Part shown: in pieces, positions 61,241 through 64,000 of the stretch
Layout: every line of letters starts with the position of its first letter
Position numbering within the stretch: the first letter of the stretch is position 1
From: Oceanobacillus damuensis
GTDB taxonomy: Bacteria; Bacillota; Bacilli; Bacillales; Amphibacillaceae
Reading direction: 5' to 3'
Assembly (NCBI RefSeq): GCF_001618145.1
Contig: NZ_LQNF01000020.1
Coordinates: 17,254 to 81,253 of the forward strand
DNA: 64,000 nucleotides
Notes under the pieces: model-generated
Told to the model about the DNA's origin: nothing
Seen by the model: the letters and a program-made list of their open reading frames with translations, nothing else
Databases searched by the model: none
Made by a program: the position numbers and the translations under genes

Positions 61241-61383
61241 TTGTAATTTACCATTTCAGGTGTTACATTACTTAGTAGGAAGTAAAAACCAGTAGAATCT
61301 AATAGTAATCATCTGGTTTTTGCTTAATTTTTACTTGAGGAAACTATATAAAGATTTATTGTATTTTTCTAATTATAGTTTCC
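61241..61383 (+). promoter_or_regulatory. Promoter and structured leader of the S-layer gene
   Basis: TTGTAA (61241-61246) and TACATT (61264-61269) are 17 bases apart, which implies a 5' leader of about 145 bases. Within it are a hairpin AAAAACCAG (61284-61292)/CTGGTTTTT (61313-61321) and a second GGAAACTATA (61339-61348)/TATAGTTTCC (61374-61383). Long structured leaders are common on S-layer messages. The 398-base gap 61026-61423 shows no gene. Confidence 0.5.
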
Positions 61384-61423
61384 GAGAGTGATAAATTATA
61401 TACTTATAGGGAGGAAATATTAA

Positions 61424-63946
61424 ATGGCAAAACAAAAAACAGGTCGTAAAGTATTTTCTACAACAGCAGCTGCAGCAATGGCAGCAACAGCGGTAATACC
61501 AACAGCAACATTGGCTGCAGACGTTAGTTTCCCTGACGTTGAAAACGATAATAATAATAACTGGTATAAAGATTCCGTTGATTATCTAGCAAGTCAAGGT
61601 TATATCCAAGGGGATCAAAATGGCAATTTTAACCCTAAAGATTTCATTAAGCGTCATTCTGCTGCCGAAGTATTACGTAAAGCACTAGACCTTTCAACAG
61701 AAGGTACAGAAGACTTCTCTGATGTTACTACTGATGACTGGTTCTATGAGTCGGTAGTAGCTGTATCTCCAGAGATTTTCCAAGGTGATGGATACGGAAA
61801 CTTTATGCCTGAAAAGGTCTTAACTCGTCAGGAAGCTGCAGTCGCAATTGTAGACGCATATGGAATGACAGGTGAAGCAGAATTAACATTTGCTGATAGT
61901 GATAATATCGCTTCATGGGCAAAAGAAGCTGCTGAAATTGCTTTAGAAAATGGGGTTATTACTGGTAAACCAGATAACTTGTTTGCACCTACAGATGAAA
62001 TTACTCGCGCAGAATTTGCTGTAATGGTTAAACGTGCAAGCGAAGCTTCAGATCTTGTTCCAGAAGTTGCTAGTGTAAGTGCGATTGACGCTGATACTCT
62101 TGAAGTTACACTTTCTAATGGTGAAGTTGTAACAGTTGACCTTACTGACGTTGTTCTAGAAGTTAACGTTGAAACAGAAGTAACGTTTACAATTGACGGT
62201 GTAGAATACACTGAGCTTGTAACATATGTTCCAGATTATGCTGCACTTGCAGAAGCTGAAATAGCAGAATTAGAAGGAATTACTATTGAAACAATTTCTG
62301 ACTTAGAAGTGGTTGCAGACGCTGTAGCAGCTGCAGAAGAAGCTGTTGCATTAGTAGAAGATGCTGATGTACAAGCTGCACTTCAAGCTCGTATTGATGC
62401 AGTAGTAGAAGCAAATGAAGCTACACTTGCAGATGTAGTTGCAAGTGTAAATAACGCAACGACTCAAGTTCAGCTTAATAACGCTCTACAAGCATTCTTC
62501 AACAATGTTAATTCTAATCTAATTACACAGTATGATAACGTTCTTGATGGTACAGAAGTTTCTGTTGAAGAAATTCAAGCAGACATCAATAATGTTAACG
62601 TAGTTTCAGCAGTTGCAGCGGCAACTAATCAAATCGAGCTTTTGGAAGCTTTAAACAATAACGGCTTTGAATCTGTTAACCCGGATTTAATCGCTGAATA
62701 TGCTGCAGTAATAACGGGTGATGAAACTACTATTGCTGAAATTCAAACAGATATCGATTTGGTTAACGCTGAAGCAACTGTTGATGCTTTATTAGCTGTT
62801 GATGGAAGCCTAGCGGCAGACCAAGCAGAAATTGATGCAGCTCAAGATCTTGTAACTGCATTAGTAGATGCCGGGGTTCTACCAGCTAGTAATGATCTTC
62901 AAGTAACAATTGATAATGCTCAAGACTTACTTGATATCCAGGTAGCAATTGAAGAAGCTCAAGCAGCTGTAGCTGCATTAGTAGATGCTAATGGTAACTT
63001 GGCTGCAGATCAAGCAGAAATCAATGAAGCCCAAGAATTAGTAGATGCATTAGTAGCTCAAGGTGTAACTTTACCTGATGCTGATAATGACGGTACTATT
63101 GATGTTCAAGAGCTAATCAATGAAGCTCAGGCTTTGTTAGTAACTGAAGTGACTGAAACTGTAGCTGCATTAGTAGATGCAGAAGGTAACTTGGTTGCAG
63201 ATCAAACAGAAATTGATGAAGCCCAAGAATTAGTAGATGCATTAGTAGCTGCTGGCGAATCTATTGAGGTTGATACAAATGGCGATGGAGTAGCTGATAC
63301 TACACTTCAAGCTCAAATAGATGCAGCTCAAGCTTCACTTTATGCTCAAATAGAAGCACAAGTAACTGCAGATATTGAAGGATTTGTTGATGCAGACGGT
63401 AATGTAGTTGCAACTCAAGCAGATCTAGAAGCAACCCAAGAACTTATTGATGTATTAGTAGCGGCTGAACAACCAATTGATGTTGATACAGATGGTGATG
63501 GAGTAGCTGATACCACACTTCAAGCTCAACTTGATGAAATTCAAGACTTATTAGCAGTACAAAATATCTATGCTGCTACTACAGCTACTGAGTTACAACC
63601 ATTACTAGTAAACTTACTAAATACAACAACTTACAGTAACCTAACACTAGCACAAAGAGTTGAAGTAGCAAATCAGTTCCTAGATGTATTGGCAAATAAC
63701 GATTATGCTACAACTGGGGAAATTGCAACTTCACTTGATTTAGTAGCGGATGAATACAATACAGAAATTATTGCAGTAAATGATGCAACAACTATTTCTG
63801 CAACAGATACAGCTCTAGAAGCACTTGATATTCCTGAATATGAAGCATTAACTGCTGCTCAGCAATTAGTTGCCGCAGAGGCTGTATTAAATAACAAGCC
63901 TGAAACTGGTTACACTACAATTGCACAGCTTGTAGAACAATTCTAA
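61424..63946 (+). CDS. S-layer protein with three SLH domains and a very acidic repeat body
   Basis: The 840 residues have a secretion signal (1-32, ending ATLAADV) and three SLH domains (about 33-207): YLASQGYIQGDQNGNFNP, FQGDGYGNFMPEKVLTRQEA and GVITGKPDNLFAPTDEITRA. A small beta module follows (about 215-268). The rest is long helical repeats of the type ALVDANGNLAADQAEINEAQ. Acidic calcium-type loops DADNDGTID (552), DTNGDGVAD (617) and DTDGDGVAD (688) lie between repeats. Residues 206-840 contain only three Lys/Arg, an extreme excess of Asp/Glu. GGGAGGAAA precedes the ATG. It is probably the main surface-array protein, held by the CsaB-modified polymer. Confidence 0.9.
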   Translation: MAKQKTGRKVFSTTAAAAMAATAVIPTATLAADVSFPDVENDNNNNWYKDSVDYLASQGYIQGDQNGNFNPKDFIKRHSAAEVLRKALDLSTEGTEDFSDVTTDDWFYESVVAVSPEIFQGDGYGNFMPEKVLTRQEAAVAIVDAYGMTGEAELTFADSDNIASWAKEAAEIALENGVITGKPDNLFAPTDEITRAEFAVMVKRASEASDLVPEVASVSAIDADTLEVTLSNGEVVTVDLTDVVLEVNVETEVTFTIDGVEYTELVTYVPDYAALAEAEIAELEGITIETISDLEVVADAVAAAEEAVALVEDADVQAALQARIDAVVEANEATLADVVASVNNATTQVQLNNALQAFFNNVNSNLITQYDNVLDGTEVSVEEIQADINNVNVVSAVAAATNQIELLEALNNNGFESVNPDLIAEYAAVITGDETTIAEIQTDIDLVNAEATVDALLAVDGSLAADQAEIDAAQDLVTALVDAGVLPASNDLQVTIDNAQDLLDIQVAIEEAQAAVAALVDANGNLAADQAEINEAQELVDALVAQGVTLPDADNDGTIDVQELINEAQALLVTEVTETVAALVDAEGNLVADQTEIDEAQELVDALVAAGESIEVDTNGDGVADTTLQAQIDAAQASLYAQIEAQVTADIEGFVDADGNVVATQADLEATQELIDVLVAAEQPIDVDTDGDGVADTTLQAQLDEIQDLLAVQNIYAATTATELQPLLVNLLNTTTYSNLTLAQRVEVANQFLDVLANNDYATTGEIATSLDLVADEYNTEIIAVNDATTISATDTALEALDIPEYEALTAAQQLVAAEAVLNNKPETGYTTIAQLVEQF

Positions 63947-63962
63947 TACCAGTTAATTAATT

Positions 63963-63996
63963 AGAAACAGTTTGCTTACAGCAAGCTGTTTCTTTA
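63963..63996 (+). terminator. Terminator of the S-layer gene
   Basis: AGAAACAGTTTGC pairs with GCAAGCTGTTTCT (one mismatch) around a 5-base loop and is followed by TTATTG at the window edge. Confidence 0.85.
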
Positions 63997-64000
63997 TTGT

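Overview
The window looks like chromosomal DNA of a low-to-moderate GC, spore-forming, motile and probably halotolerant member of the Bacillaceae (Virgibacillus/Oceanobacillus/Lentibacillus-like; this placement is an inference). The main reasons are a spoIID-spoIIQ-spoIIID-mbl-flhO-flhP-fabZ block in Bacillus order, a dppDE-ykfABCD operon as in B. subtilis, an acidic SLH-type S-layer protein, and AGGAGG-type ribosome binding sites. No rRNA, tRNA, CRISPR array or intact insertion sequence was seen.

Layout. 1-7.1 kb: the 3' part of a dipeptide/murein-peptide uptake and recycling operon (dppD, dppE, ykfA, ykfB, ykfC, ykfD). 7.2-16.7 kb: sporulation, cell-shape, flagellar and fatty-acid genes (spoIID, spoIIQ, an AimR-like peptide receptor, spoIIID, mbl, flhO, flhP, an EpuA-like protein, fabZ), plus small membrane, lipoprotein and YjfB-like genes too short for routine calling. 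17.4-22.6 kb: a TetR regulator with a palindromic operator, an RND adaptor lipoprotein and an RND permease. 22.7-29 kb: small membrane protein, cyclase-family hydrolase, zwf, a split ThrE-type exporter, a duplicated ATP-synthase-c-like protein and a first TagO/WecA-type glycosyltransferase. 29.5-32.6 kb: a large secreted subtilase.

32.8-45.1 kb is a catabolic island: MmgE/PrpD, GntR regulator, CitE-like lyase, class III CoA transferase, MaoC hydratase, two-subunit class I fumarase-type hydratase, acyl-CoA dehydrogenase, TAXI-TRAP binding protein and fused permease, and an SLC13 permease. Its content resembles the Pseudomonas itaconate-degradation locus plus a mesaconase-type hydratase, so a C5-dicarboxylate (itaconate/mesaconate/citramalate) pathway ending in acetyl-CoA and pyruvate is the best inference. 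Two ATTG-N4-CAAT palindromes at the two promoters flanking gntR are the likely operators.

45.4-64 kb is a cell-surface locus: a secreted choice-of-anchor I protein, a GDPD-like protein lacking key residues, a second TagO/WecA paralogue, a YobA-like secreted protein, an MBOAT remnant, an acyltransferase-3, and a minus-strand operon tagA-flippase-csaA-like-csaB. Next to it are three SLH proteins: a glucosaminidase, an amidase and the S-layer protein. CsaB is expected to pyruvylate the wall polymer to which the SLH domains bind.

The most unusual feature is a set of seven intergenic islands (about 4.87, 8.43, 23.06, 25.76, 29.10, 45.13 and 51.81 kb) built of degenerate tandem units. Five of them have a 21-bp period I could verify by position. 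In the best one, a TCCC anchor recurs 13 times at exactly 21 bp without a single slip although the units differ by many substitutions. Three islands share a CGGGAGAG core, and each island otherwise has its own consensus. I know of no described system matching this.
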